Assembly: GCF_000611645.1 (NCBI RefSeq) | Contig: NW_014013533.1 | Location: forward strand, 8,093-25,204 | DNA length: 17,112 bases | Direction of reading: 5' to 3' | DNA from: Monoraphidium neglectum | Lineage: Eukaryota; Chlorophyta; Chlorophyceae; Sphaeropleales; Selenastraceae | In this document: positions 1 to 10,177 of the stretch, piece by piece | How positions within the stretch are numbered: the first letter of the stretch is position 1 | Layout of the letters: each line of letters begins with the position of its first letter | The notes under the pieces: generated by a model | What the model saw: only the letters and a program-made list of their open reading frames with translations | Told to the model about the DNA's origin: nothing | Databases searched by the model: none | Position numbers and translations under genes: made by a program

Positions 1-2135
1 GCCGTGCAGGGCCCCCAGCCCCTCGTCACTCAGCCCGCCGCCCGCCCACTGCGCGTACAGCGCGCGCAGCGACCCCGCCAGCAGCTCCCCGATGACAGCC
101 AGCCCCGCGTCGCAGCAGAGGGCGCTCTGGGTGACCTCCAGGTGACTAATCCCCGCAGCCCCACCTGGCCCGGGCTTTTGAGATGCTGCTGCTGCCGCCC
201 CCGCAGAGACAGCGTCGCCGCTGTGCCGCTCGTCCTCCTCGTCCGCTGGGCCGGAGCCGAGGGGCACCCCCAGCACGAGCGCGCGCAGGCCGTCCGCGGT
301 CACGCCCGAGCCGCGCAGCCCCAGACGCGCGAGGCCCCGTGCGCCGGCGGCGAGGCGCAGCAGCAGTTCGTCGTCCAGCGTGCTGCGCGTGAGGGTGGCG
401 CGCTGGGAGACCTGGAAGCGCTGCTGCATCGCGCCGGCGACGAGCCAGCGGAGCGCTGGCCAGCCGGGGCCGGCGCGGGGCGCGGCGCCGCGAGGGGGGC
501 GCGTGGCGTACCAGCCTGTGGGGGCGTTTGTGGGCAGGCAGGGAAGCAAGGACACCTGAGTGCGCCACTGCACTTTGAACAAATGCCAAGAGCCGCCCCT
601 CCCATAGTTTACGTTGGCAGCCCTTGACCTGGTTTTTCAACACAGCAAAGATGTAGTCTACCTTGCTGCACGACACGCCCCGACAAAGCCCCTGCCACCC
701 CATCACACCCCGTCTCCCGCACGCCGCCTCTGCACCCCTCTCCAATTAAGGCCCCCCGCGAGCCCGCGCCCGACCAACGAAACAAACGCAACGCGCCGCG
801 CCCCTGGCATCCCGCCCACCCGCCCACCATAGAAGCCGCCGACCCCCTCGAGTGACAGCACTTCCAGCGCCGGGCAGCTGCCCTGCAGTGCCTCGATGTT
901 TATCGTAATCCCAGGTGCCACGCAGCTTCCCGTCAGGTCCAGCTCGACCAGGTGGGGGTAGCCCACCACGGGGGCCGGCACAGCCCCGGCCGCGGCGGCT
1001 TGGGAGTCGACGCCTCCAGGGGTGGCGGCTACCGCCTGCTGCTGCTGCTGCTGCTGCTCAGAGGTGTGGTCCCCCGGCCCCTGGCACAGCAGCTTCAGCT
1101 GCGGTGGAGAGTTTGGGGTGCACAGAGCAACAAGAGCCAGTGACAAACAGGTGCAGACACCAGCTCAAATCACCAACATTTTGCCAAGATACAAGGTCGC
1201 ACATTCGTCAGTGACAGGAGCACCAGTCACAAAAGCACCAGTCACAAGTTGACGAGTCACAAGCGTGCACATGAGGCAACGCGCACTGCAGGAGCCGCAG
1301 CCGGACACCCAAGCACGACTGGGGTCACGGCCGCCCTCCCGCCAGCCCCCCACCGTCTTGTTGCTGATCAGCGGGCAGCGCCGCGCCTCCAGCGCCCGCA
1401 GCCGCCGCCCGCCGCCCCACGCGGCGGCGAGCAGCGTCTGCAGCGCCTTGTCGAGCCCTGACAGCGGCTGCAGCCTGAGTACAGTAGAGTAGATTGGACC
1501 GGGCGCTGGGCACCCAGAATGCTTTGAGCACGGGCGCGGGGGTCAGGGCAACCGCCCGTTCCCCCGCTGCCCCACCGGTGTGGGGGACCTGGGGACCCCC
1601 GCTGGGCATTTAGGGACCCTCAGGTGGCGCCATTAGGCTGCCCCTTGCGGTGTCGCCTCGCACACACTCGCCTGACGTCGTGCAGCCGCAGCTCTTCCAG
1701 GGAGGGCATGGCCAGGAGGGCCGCCTCCAGGGCGCCGGCGCGGATGGAGGGGCTGCCTTTGAAGGGGGGTGATGGTGTGGGGGCCCAGGTGGATTCTTTG
1801 GCAAAGTGTGGAGTGTGGGTAGGAGGGTGCTTTCGTGGTTGAGGAGGAGGGTGGGTAGTTGAAGGTATTGGTTCCGTGGGGGCGGGGGAAGGGGTTTTGG
1901 GGGGTGTCATTTCGGGAGGCGGGCGAGTCGCCGGCGGTGCTGTCGACGACAGCAGGGCGCGGCTGCTGTGGGCAATCAGTCATCGACGCATCGCAGCGCA
2001 CAACCCTTCAGAGAAAATAACCTTGGTTTCTCCCCTTGCGCACACACACACACACACACACATGCACACATATGCACATATGTGCACATATGTGCGTGCG
2101 CACATGCCCGCGCGCACGCGCGCACGCGTGCACAC

Positions 2136-2166
<31 letters not shown>

Positions 2167-3600
2167 TTGCAAGCACAACAGCACGTATCCAAATCCCCAC
2201 GACAATTCACACTGCCTCGTGCGCAAGTGCCCGCTCTCTCGCTCCCCAAGCTCACCCATGAACGCCAGCTTCCTGATCCCGGGGCAGTGCCGCGCGAACG
2301 CCGCTAGCGCCTCCGCGCTTGTGCCTGCGTCCTGGCTGCGCTGCGCATCGCCGTCGTCCTCGTCAGCCTCCGCGCCCTCAGCAACAGTGCCGGCGCCGGG
2401 AGGGGGAATTTGGCCCACCGTAAGGTCTTCCAGCTGCATGTGAGAGATGGCACAAGAAACAAATAGACAAGGGTTAAACAAGAGTGGCCGACTTGGACAG
2501 GGTGCTTGCGGCGTATGTTCATGATCAGCTGTAAACAGCTTTGTTTGAATTGAGATTCAGGCCATGTAGGCTCGCGGAACAGCAGCTGCTCTCATAATCT
2601 GCTGCTGTGCGGCAATCGCCCCGCCCTCACGCACGCAACAAACGAGCCGCCGTGAGGACCCTGCCGTGGGCGCAGCACGCATGCACCAGGCAGCCAGCCG
2701 CTGCCCCAGATTAAACAGCAATCGTCACAGGCCCCCTATGTGGTGCCGCCGCACACCTTGGCCCACCGACCGCTGGCGGCCTGCCGCTGCAGCCAGGCGT
2801 CTATGGCCGCGCTGTGGCGGCCCCTGGCGTCTAACACCCGCCAGACCTCCGGCGTTGCTGCGACCCCGTCACGCCACGCGCGGCAGACGCGCGACAGGCG
2901 GCACGCGGCCGGCAGCGCGCCGTCTGCGCAGGCGAGCTGGAACACCTGCGATCGATCGCAGGGGCAAAGAATTTCGGTCGACGCCAGTCAAAACAACTTT
3001 GGCTTACAGCAAGAGACGCCCTGAGCGGGATCTTCTCCACACAGACTGTCACAAACAAGACCCTGGGGCAACCAGGGCAAGCATGGGCGCGGCCGCTACG
3101 CCAAAAACACCCAACTAGCTGCAGAGCTGTGAGACCCATATGCGCACTTGGGAAAGCACGTTCAGAGGCAGAGCGGCAAACTCCCCGGTCGAACCGCGTG
3201 CGGCGGCGGCAGCGGCAGGGGCGCGTCGCGGCGCGGCCGCGGGGGACGCGGGCTGCGCCAAAAACAGCCGCTGGCGCCGCTGGCTCAGGGTTTCGTCGGG
3301 ATCGTCGCTGCTGCTGCCCCCCGAACCGTCCTCATCAGCGCCGGCGCCGCGCCGCGTGCGCCGCGATGCTGGTGCGGTCTGCTGCCGCTGCCGCTGCCCG
3401 GTTCGTCCGCCCCGCCGCGCGCCGCGCGCGGCCGTCCGGGGCTGCGGTCCAGCCGCTTTCTTTGATGGCGTATGGTCCTCTGGTTGGTAGTCCTCGTCGT
3501 CGCTGGAGCAAACCACTAGCGCGCCGAGCAGGCCGCGGCGCCCGCGCGGTGCGGGCTTGGCGGCACGCAGCTGACGCTTTGGGGCCTTCTTCGGGGCCAT
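1..3600 (-). CDS. F-box and leucine-rich-repeat protein (3' end beyond window)
   Basis: Probable substrate-recognition subunit of an SCF-type ubiquitin ligase. Exons in order on the minus strand: 3600-3148, 2945-2757, 2433-2256, 1756-1672, 1474-1354, 1098-828 and 515-1. They join in phase to give 604 visible codons with no stop. Residues 1-143 are basic and low-complexity, starting [10 protein letters not shown], with an acidic [11 protein letters not shown] patch; a nuclear location is an inference. The F-box spans about 144-195: [17 protein letters not shown], then [12 protein letters not shown] and PEVWRVLD. It is split by the first intron. Later exons carry degenerate leucine-rich repeats such as [34 protein letters not shown] and [10 protein letters not shown], plus a seven-Gln run and Ala/Gly-rich loops. 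The start is the first ATG after a TATA box. A Rad7/AMN1-like F-box protein is the nearest family I can suggest; the substrate is unknown. The 1672 boundary is uncertain because of a possible GC donor. Confidence 0.85.
1036..1056 (-). repeat. CTG trinucleotide run coding for poly-Gln
   Basis: Seven CTG units on the plus strand read as seven CAG (Gln) codons in exon 6 of the F-box gene, between the SE and AV residues of a low-complexity loop that precedes a leucine-rich repeat. Confidence 0.9.
1219..1262 (+). repeat. Short direct repeats with TCACAA core
   Basis: The 14-mer AGCACCAGTCACAA occurs exactly twice (1219-1232 and 1234-1247). A third partial copy, GAGTCACAA, lies at 1254-1262. The array is inside the intron between exons 5 and 6 of the F-box gene. 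Confidence 0.8.
2041..2166 (+). repeat. Composite CA / CG alternating purine-pyrimidine tract
   Basis: This tract has a CA run at 2041-2062 and nested CATATG/GTGCAC palindromes, for example a 14-base one centred near 2079-2080. A CG-rich core lies around 2110-2130, followed by a second CA run ending at 2166. It is the middle of the third intron of the F-box gene. All antisense and sense reading frames here give only His-Thr or Cys-Val repeats, which are artefacts. Confidence 0.95.
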
Positions 3601-3654
3601 CCCTGCAGCAATTTGAGTATGGCTACAGCTACCTTTGTCGCATATGCATGTGCG

Positions 3655-3660
3655 TATATA
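3655..3660 (-). promoter_or_regulatory. TATA box of the F-box gene
   Basis: TATATA lies about 55 bases upstream of the ATG at 3600, read on the minus strand. A CCAAT motif on the same strand sits about 90 bases further upstream (3746-3750). This spacing fits a transcription start near 3625-3630 and a short 5' leader. It is motif-level evidence only. Confidence 0.5.
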
Positions 3661-3831
3661 GTGTGGAACACAGCGGATGAGTGGTTGGCACGAATGTGTA
3701 GAAAGACGAGCTGGGCGAAACAAGCTCGCAAGCGGAGTAAGTTCAATTGGTAGTCATAATCTCGCAATCATAAGCTTGGATCCTGCGTTCGTGGTGGTCC
3801 CGCCGAGCGCCGACGCAACATGTCACCTGGT

Positions 3832-3845
3832 GCCGCCTAGGCGGC
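3832..3845. repeat. 14-base perfect GC palindrome
   Basis: The sequence GCCGCCTAGGCGGC is its own reverse complement. It lies about 230 bases upstream of the F-box start codon, so it could be a binding site for a dimeric regulator or chance in GC-rich DNA. Confidence 0.6.
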
Positions 3846-4123
3846 GGCGAGCAGCTCTCTTCAGCTTTGCACAATTGCGACATGCATCCACTGAATACGA
3901 TATGTGCTGCCTGTGTGTTGTGAGTGTGCAAGTCTTGTACTTACTTTGCTTGGAATCGCCCCAAGCAATCAGGTGCCTCCACTCATCCCCCCTTGCAATC
4001 ACATGCCTGAGTTGACATCAGCGCACTCACTCGCACGTTTGCCCATACATGTACCCAGAACCTTGCCTGCAGCGCAAAACATGTCAACACATGCTCATGT
4101 GTGCATTGCTTTGTCATTTGCAG

Positions 4124-4145
4124 CGCACATGTCATGACATGTGCG
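4124..4145. repeat. 22-base perfect palindrome
   Basis: The half-site CGCACATGTCA is followed directly by its exact reverse complement. It contains two ACATGT cores and a central TCATGA. It sits between the F-box promoter and the poly(A) signals of glutathione reductase, where the surrounding DNA is less GC-rich than the genes. Confidence 0.85.
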
Positions 4146-4159
4146 ATTATAGACACTGT

Positions 4160-4182
4160 TTACAAAAGCCTCATGGATTACA
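4160..4182 (-). terminator. Poly(A) signals of the glutathione reductase transcript
   Basis: Two TGTAA pentamers on the minus strand (4182-4178 and 4164-4160) lie about 170-190 bases after the stop codon at 4351-4353. TGTAA is the established poly(A) signal of chlorophyte nuclear genes, and the distance is reasonable for a 3' UTR. A five-base motif can occur by chance. Confidence 0.45.
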
Positions 4183-4350
4183 GCATAAGCTGAATCAGCG
4201 AGCGGGGAATCTAGCAAGCAGTTGCTGGTGACGCAAGGTACATGCAGGGCCTGCTCCCCGCCTTGTCCCACAAAGAATGGAGTTGCACGGGTTCAAAGGC
4301 CACGTCGCAGCCATGACCCCGCCGATTTGAGAGCATGCCGCCGCAGGAAA

Positions 4351-7300
4351 TCACCCCGCAGACGCAGCCTCCCCGCCGCGCGCGCCTCCTGCGCGTGCCG
4401 GCTCGCCCTTCTCTGCACCCTGCCCCTTCCCTGTGCCGCTGCCGTCGCGGGCGGCGCTCCCGACCACGCGCGTGGGTGGGCCCTTCATTTGCACCAGCTC
4501 CTCCGAGGCGGTGGGGTGGACGCCCACGGTAGAGTCGAGCTGCGCCTTTGTGGCACCCGCCTTGAGGGCCACGGCAAAGCCCTGGCAAAGGGTATGACGT
4601 GAGTTTGTGCCCGTGTAGCGCGTGAGGTGCGTGGGTTGTATCTGAACGATTAATCCCACGCAAGAATGTGGTGCAAGGCACACACGCTCAGTCTCCCCGC
4701 TCCATCACCCATCCAGCCTGAAGGTCTGACAAGAGCAGAGCGCTGCTCCTCAGAGCAGCCCGGCCCCTCCACACTTGCCTTGAGATGGGCGCCCCCCGCA
4801 CACTCTCCCACCCCCACGCATGCACACATATGCGCAAGCACACAAAACAGCCCTCCAGCTCATTTCAAAGCGCTCCCACCTGGATAGCCTCCGGTGCGTC
4901 CTGCCCCACCAGATGCACCCCCAGCAGCCTGTCGCTCTCCTCATCCACGACCACCTTGGCCAGGCCCCGCAGCGGCCCCGCCGCCGCGCCGCCGGCCGCG
5001 CCGGACCCGCGGCTGGCGGCGGCGGCGGCGGCGCGGCCGGCAGCGGCGATGCCCTCCCTCAGGGGTGTGTAGGACTTTGAGAAGACGGCGACTCGGGGGT
5101 ACTTCTCGGCCGCCTGCTCCTCCGTCAGCCCCTGTGTGCGTTTATGGATGGGATGTGAAAAGAAAAGGCGGCGGATCGAGGGTGCAGTTATGTGTGCATG
5201 CTGCTTCAGCAACACCATTCTGCAACCACCGCAGCAGAAACGAGGTGAGAGGGCCGTCGCAGGCGGGGTCACAGGGCCGCACGTTCTTTGGGGGCTGCCG
5301 CCCTTGCCCTCGACACAGTGGCGCAAGCGAGCATGCGCCGTCCGAGCCCGGCGCGGCGAGCGGGCGCGGTCAAAACCGTGCGCACCACTGAGGCGATGAA
5401 GGGCAGCGAGAAGACGGCGCTGGGGACGTTGGCGTGGTCTGGGCGCGTCGGGGCGCCTGCAGGCGAGAGCGCACAATTGGGAGGGTGCGAGGCTATGAGC
5501 CTGGTGGTTTGGCTGGGCGTGGCGGCTGCTCAGCCACGCGCTGCCTGCTTGAACTCAGCAGCCGCAGTGCGAGTAAAGCATCAACCCTTTCGGCAACAAG
5601 GCTTGATAGGTCATGAGCGGCGTAGCTGGAAGACGCAGCTGCGGCGTGCAGATAGGAGCAACGAGCTAGGCGTGGCTCTTCCCACCCGTGAGTGTGTGCG
5701 CGAGGGCGTCGCCCTCCATCGTGGCGACCGGTGTCAGCGCGATGCGCCCCGTCACCTGCGATGGTTTGGTACAGGTCAGAGCCAGGTGAAGCGGTTGGGG
5801 GCCGGAGGTTGGGCGGGTGGAGCTGGATGCATTTGCAGCTGGCAACACATTTTCGGCAAGTTGGCTTGCAGCGGGACGCAGCGGTGTGTGGTGGTGCTCC
5901 AGCCCTTGAAGTCCTCGCAATGTGGGTGCACGGGTGGGCGCAGGTGTGTCGCCGCTCACGTCGCCGATGGCCCAGATGGAGGGGACGCTGGTGCGGCTCA
6001 ACTCGTCGACCACCACTCCGCCCTTGGGGCCTGCGAGTCCAGCACGGGTGGCAGGCGCCACGTGCGGCACGCGGGCGGGGAGATGGTAAATACCACTGCC
6101 GCTTGGAACCAAGCGTGCCGGAGCTGGAGCGTCGGCGGAGAGGAGGGTGGGCTGCTGGGCTTATGGCGGCTGACAGCAAAGCGAGCCCAGGAAGCCGCTC
6201 GAGCTGCAACAAAGGTTGGTGGGCTGGCTGCAGCCAAATTTTTCGCCGCGCAAGCAGCCGAGCGCACACTGCAACAGAAGGCCAGCAGAAACTTTGCGGT
6301 GTGTGCGCCACAGTTCTCACCGAACTTCACGCCCGCCTCCTCCAGCCCGATGCCAGAGGCCTTGCCGCCGCGCCCCACCGCTAGCACCACTTCGTCGCAC
6401 CCTTCGATCACAAACTCCTCCCCCTGCCCCTCCGACTTCCCCTCCTCCCCCTTTGGCGGCTGCCTCTGCACCCGCACGCTCAGCGTGCGCCGAGGCGCCG
6501 CGGCGGCCGCGCCGCCGCCGCTGTTGGTGGCTGCGTCCGCGTCCGCGCCGGCGCGCGCGGCGTCGGGGGCGGTGGCGTCACCAGGCTCTTGGCGGGTGAC
6601 CTCCACTGGGCTGCAGTCCATGTGCATGTGGATGCCTGCGGCTCGGTACTGATCCAATGCAAACTGGCAGACCTGCAAACGCGACCAGTTGAGGTTGGGG
6701 TTGGGGAAGGTGGGGAGGAAGGAGGGGTGTCAACGTTCAGATGAGTGCCAGGTACAGTTTGCGGATGCGTGTCTAGGTTTCTGACGCGCGATGTCATATG
6801 CATCCAAGTGTGCCAAAGGCGTGTGATGGGAGGCGCAGATGGGCGCACAAAGCCGGGCAGTACATCCGAGTCCTAGAAAGAAACCCACACACACGCCATA
6901 CGTGCTTCAGGCCTGTAAGCGTGCAAGACAAATCTGTGGAAGAACGCGCTGCCGCCCACCTCCTTATCGAAGCGCGGCGCCAGGGGCAGGGGGCCGCGGG
7001 CGATGACGTGGACCTCGGCACCCAGGCGGCTGAACATGCCAGCAAACTCGACCCTGCCAGGAGCAGTGCAAGCGTGATGTCACCGTGATGTTGGCCAGGG
7101 GTCAAAGCAGCGGGTGGCGGTGCAGCGCAGGTTCCATCAGCGAAGGGCCCCAGCATGCCCGTTCCCGGCTCCTGGGCCCGCCATGGCCCCCACCACCTCA
7201 ATCCTCTGCCTGCCCTAATCCCCATGCAATGCACGGCTGTCCCCAAGCAATGCCCGGCGCTGTGCCCCTGCCTCGTCATCCCCCAGGAGGTCAGGTAATC

Positions 7301-9403
7301 ACCCGGCTCACCCAATGTAACCGCCGCCGACAATTACAATCTTCTTGGGGCGCCGCGGCAGCTCCAGGACCTGGTTGGCCACGTGCGAATTGGAGGGGCT
7401 GCATTGATGGGGCGTGCATGCGCAGGGGGGGGGGGCTACACACGCAGCTGGCTGCCAGCATTGCATTATTGTCACGGGGATATGAACCGCGAGGCAGCGG
7501 CTGCATTTGCCCTCAGCAGGCATCCTGGAGGGTTGAGGCAGCCAAGCCCAGAGCACGAACGCATGTTGGCAAAAACATCCACAGGACGACAATTGTCAGT
7601 AATTGTGATTTACGTCCAGTGGTACGCTCTGATATAATCTTGATATAATCTTGGTTGGAATTATGTCTCATCAGTTGGCTGTTGTTCTCACATTGTCTGA
7701 CAGGATGCAGTGTTCGGCCCCGGGGATGGGGATTTTGGTTGACTTGCCGCCGGTGGCGATGACAATGTGATCCGCCTGGAGGGGGGTCGGTGTCGCCACA
7801 CGGAGTTTGGTGTGTTTGAAGCAAGCAAGCGAGGCGCAGTTGGCTCAGACGCGTTAAGCTGGGTGACGACAAAAGCATGGTGCCTCACAGACCGGGAGGT
7901 GGCAGCACTCAACTGCCCAACACGTTTGGACTGAGTTGAAACCCGAATTGAGTTGGAACCCGAACAGGCGAATTTCCAGCCTTGGACCCGAACGCCAAGG
8001 TGCTGCCATGCACTATGGTGGAACGCACCAACTGCGAGCAGCTGCCCCCCTTTTGCAACAAATCCCCCGCAGTCTACAGACCCCTCTGCCCATGTCCGCA
8101 ACCTTCCCCGCCCCCAAACCCTGCCCTTGCCCTCAACAACTGTCTGCTCGCACCGTGAAGCGCCGTCCGCCATCGATCTCCACTGCGTGAGGGCCGTCCA
8201 CGCGGCCGCGGCCCTCGAAAACCTCGACACCCGCCCTATGGTAGTGACACATGATGACATGGGGGCGGACGCAACTCAATTCGCTGCGTAAAACAGCCGC
8301 AGCTGCACTCACAAGTGTACAAGTGTCCTTGAATCAAGCAGCCCACACCTGTGCTATATTGAGCAGCCAAGTGGAGGCTTGATCCGAACGCGCCACACTC
8401 ACTTGAAGCCGATGAGCACAACCGCGGGCACACGATGCAAACCCTACCGCCCACGCAACGTCCGATGTTCCGCACTACTCTCCATGTGCAAAAGGCCCCC
8501 ACGACCTCGGCCCCCATTACTTGGCAAGTGTGTCGGAGTATGTGTGGCTGAGCCGCAGCAGCTCGTTGCGCTTTGCCTCCATGAACTCGTCCCATTGCAG
8601 CTCGTAGCTGCCGTCCAGCTTCCACCTGGCGATCCAGGCGGTTGAGCGGTGCTGATAATTGCAGGTACAACTCTGTGGTGAGCTGTAGGGAGCAGGTCAA
8701 TCAGGAATGGGCAAACCAGCCCGCAGCTGGTTGCATCAGCGGCGTTCAATCGCAATGCGGTGTGTGCTGAATTGATGGCTGTTGTTTTCACACCCCGACC
8801 GACCCGCTGCGGCGGGACGCACCCAAAGCCGCGGCTGCCGGCGATTTCAGGGGCGAACTCAGCAGCGAAGAGGAGCAGCTTTTTGGGCACGCAGCCGCGT
8901 AGCACGCACGTGCCGCCCACGCCGCCGGCGGTGTCGGAGCTGAGGAAAGCGAACGGCAGCTCACACAGCGCGACGCGGGCACCTGGTTGACAGGCGCAAA
9001 CGGGTTCATTGTAGTGACGTTATGGAAAAGGCAATGAGCTTTTGGGGCATGACGCAATTTCAGTTGCCGAGCAAGGGCAGCCAGAGCCGGACTTTTACCG
9101 AACAATCCCCTTGTCAGTTGCCTGATCGACTACCAGAGCACGGTTCTCACCGCGCTCTGCTGCAACGCGGGCGCAGCGCACGCCGGCGCTGCCGCCGCCG
9201 ATCACAAATACGTCATACTGCCGGCGCCCCTCCTCAGTATAGGAGCTGTCCCGGACGGCGGCCGAGCGGGAGCGCGCTGCGCCATGGGCGGCGTGTTGGG
9301 GCGTGGCGCGGCTCGTGAGCCACTGGGGGTGGAGCGGCACATGTGCCGCAATCCCCGCTGAGCGGAAGGCCGCGACAGGAAAAGATTTGTGAAACCAAGA
9401 CAT
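4351..9403 (-). CDS. GR: Glutathione reductase, probably organellar (complete, 13 exons)
   Basis: FAD disulfide reductase that regenerates glutathione from its disulfide. Exons: 9403-9151, 8982-8823, 8625-8521, 8235-8154, 7775-7692, 7370-7312, 7053-6960, 6672-6321, 6030-5960, 5755-5686, 5456-5386, 5131-4880 and 4581-4351 (TGA at 4353-4351). All are GT-AG, and phases add up to 627 residues. Residues 1-60 are Arg/Ser/Ala-rich like a transit peptide. FAD-binding IGGGSAG is at 68-74. Redox cysteines are Cys110 and Cys115 in [13 protein letters not shown]. The dinucleotide site is GGGYIG at 243-248. A second FAD motif, SIWAIGD, ends at 420, and catalytic His573/Glu578 lie in HPTASEE. Odd features are Ala/Gly-rich insertions (about 309-336, 349-363 and 496-520), a low-complexity C-terminal tail, and Gly248 where NADPH enzymes usually have Ala. 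The family call is firm; the exact start is less so, because a 5' exon could exist. Confidence 0.95.
7630..7651 (+). repeat. 11-base tandem duplication
   Basis: TGATATAATCT occurs twice head to tail (7630-7640 and 7641-7651) in the fifth intron of glutathione reductase. It is an AT-rich island in GC-rich DNA. Confidence 0.8.
7932..7965 (+). repeat. 17-base tandem duplication
   Basis: Two adjacent 17-base units, starting TGAGTTGAAACCCGAA and TGAGTTGGAACCCGAA, differ at two positions. A partial third copy (TTGGACCCGAAC) lies at 7982-7993. They sit in the fourth intron of glutathione reductase and look like a minisatellite seed. Confidence 0.8.
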
Positions 9404-10177
9404 AGGTGCGTCCTACTTGGGTAAAACGGCCTGGCGCGGCGTGCCACGGGATGAAAGTTGCGGTATCTGATTCCGGCCGCAACCAGAGTTGATCGATCTT
9501 GTATGCGTGAGGTTTGCTGGACGGCTCTCATGGCTGCTGAGCAGTGGGCGCCAGCACGGCTGGCGATCGCCAACGGATGCCTGGGTGGCAGGTGCGCGTC
9601 ACTGTGTCAGCAGTGTCACTACTTGGGCAGAAGGCAACCGCACTTCAAGAAAAGTTCAGTTACTTCCAAGTTCCATCCGTCGGGCATTCAATTAGCTCGC
9701 AGAGGAACGGGCCGGTCGGTGAACCGGGCGAGCTTCGGCACTGGTGCCGCCGATGCCATCAGCGTGACGCAGCTTCACAGGGTTGGGCCAAGGAGACGGC
9801 ACAACCGCGCCCGCACATAACAGCCAGGTGGAGCTGTGATCAGCCCTGTACATATTGGGATCATCCCTCCCACCTTCAGCTTGCTGTTGCCAAGATTCTT
9901 GCTGTATGCTTTTTGCGATTTGCTGCCTCACCAACCTGATCTCCCACACACGCACCCATGCATTGATCCAGCAGGGTGACGTATCAGACTCATATCTTGG
10001 ACGCAGGGGCACGTTGATCCAAACGATTGGATCCTGTTGTGCTGTCAGCTTTGCATCCCCTGCGCAGTGGAAAAATAAAACCTGCTGCAACGTGGCATAC
10101 ACGCCCTGCCTCACCAGCAAAAACGAAGGGTGGAAGCTGTTGGGAGGGCGGTGCGCGCTGCACCGACGCTTGACTTG

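Larger units (their letters stand above)
3601..4350. other. Intergenic: F-box promoter and GR 3' flank
   Basis: No convincing coding exon is seen on either strand. The left part holds the F-box TATA and CCAAT motifs. The right part holds the 3' flank of the glutathione reductase gene with two TGTAA-type poly(A) signals. Two perfect palindromes lie in between (3832-3845 and 4124-4145). Short open frames here lack family resemblance and splice support. Confidence 0.6.

Noticed and set aside
1876..2481. His-Thr and Cys-Val repeat frames on both strands
   Set aside because: They are translations of the CA/GT tract in an intron; only 2256-2433 on the minus strand is coding there.
5288..6652. The longest open frame in the window (454 codons, plus strand)
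   Set aside because: It lies antisense to glutathione reductase exons 8-11 and has no family resemblance. High GC keeps the opposite strand open.
9560..9572. GGCGATCGCC, the cyanobacterial HIP1 octamer context
   Set aside because: It is a single copy in a GC-rich nuclear genome with spliceosomal introns, so chance is sufficient.
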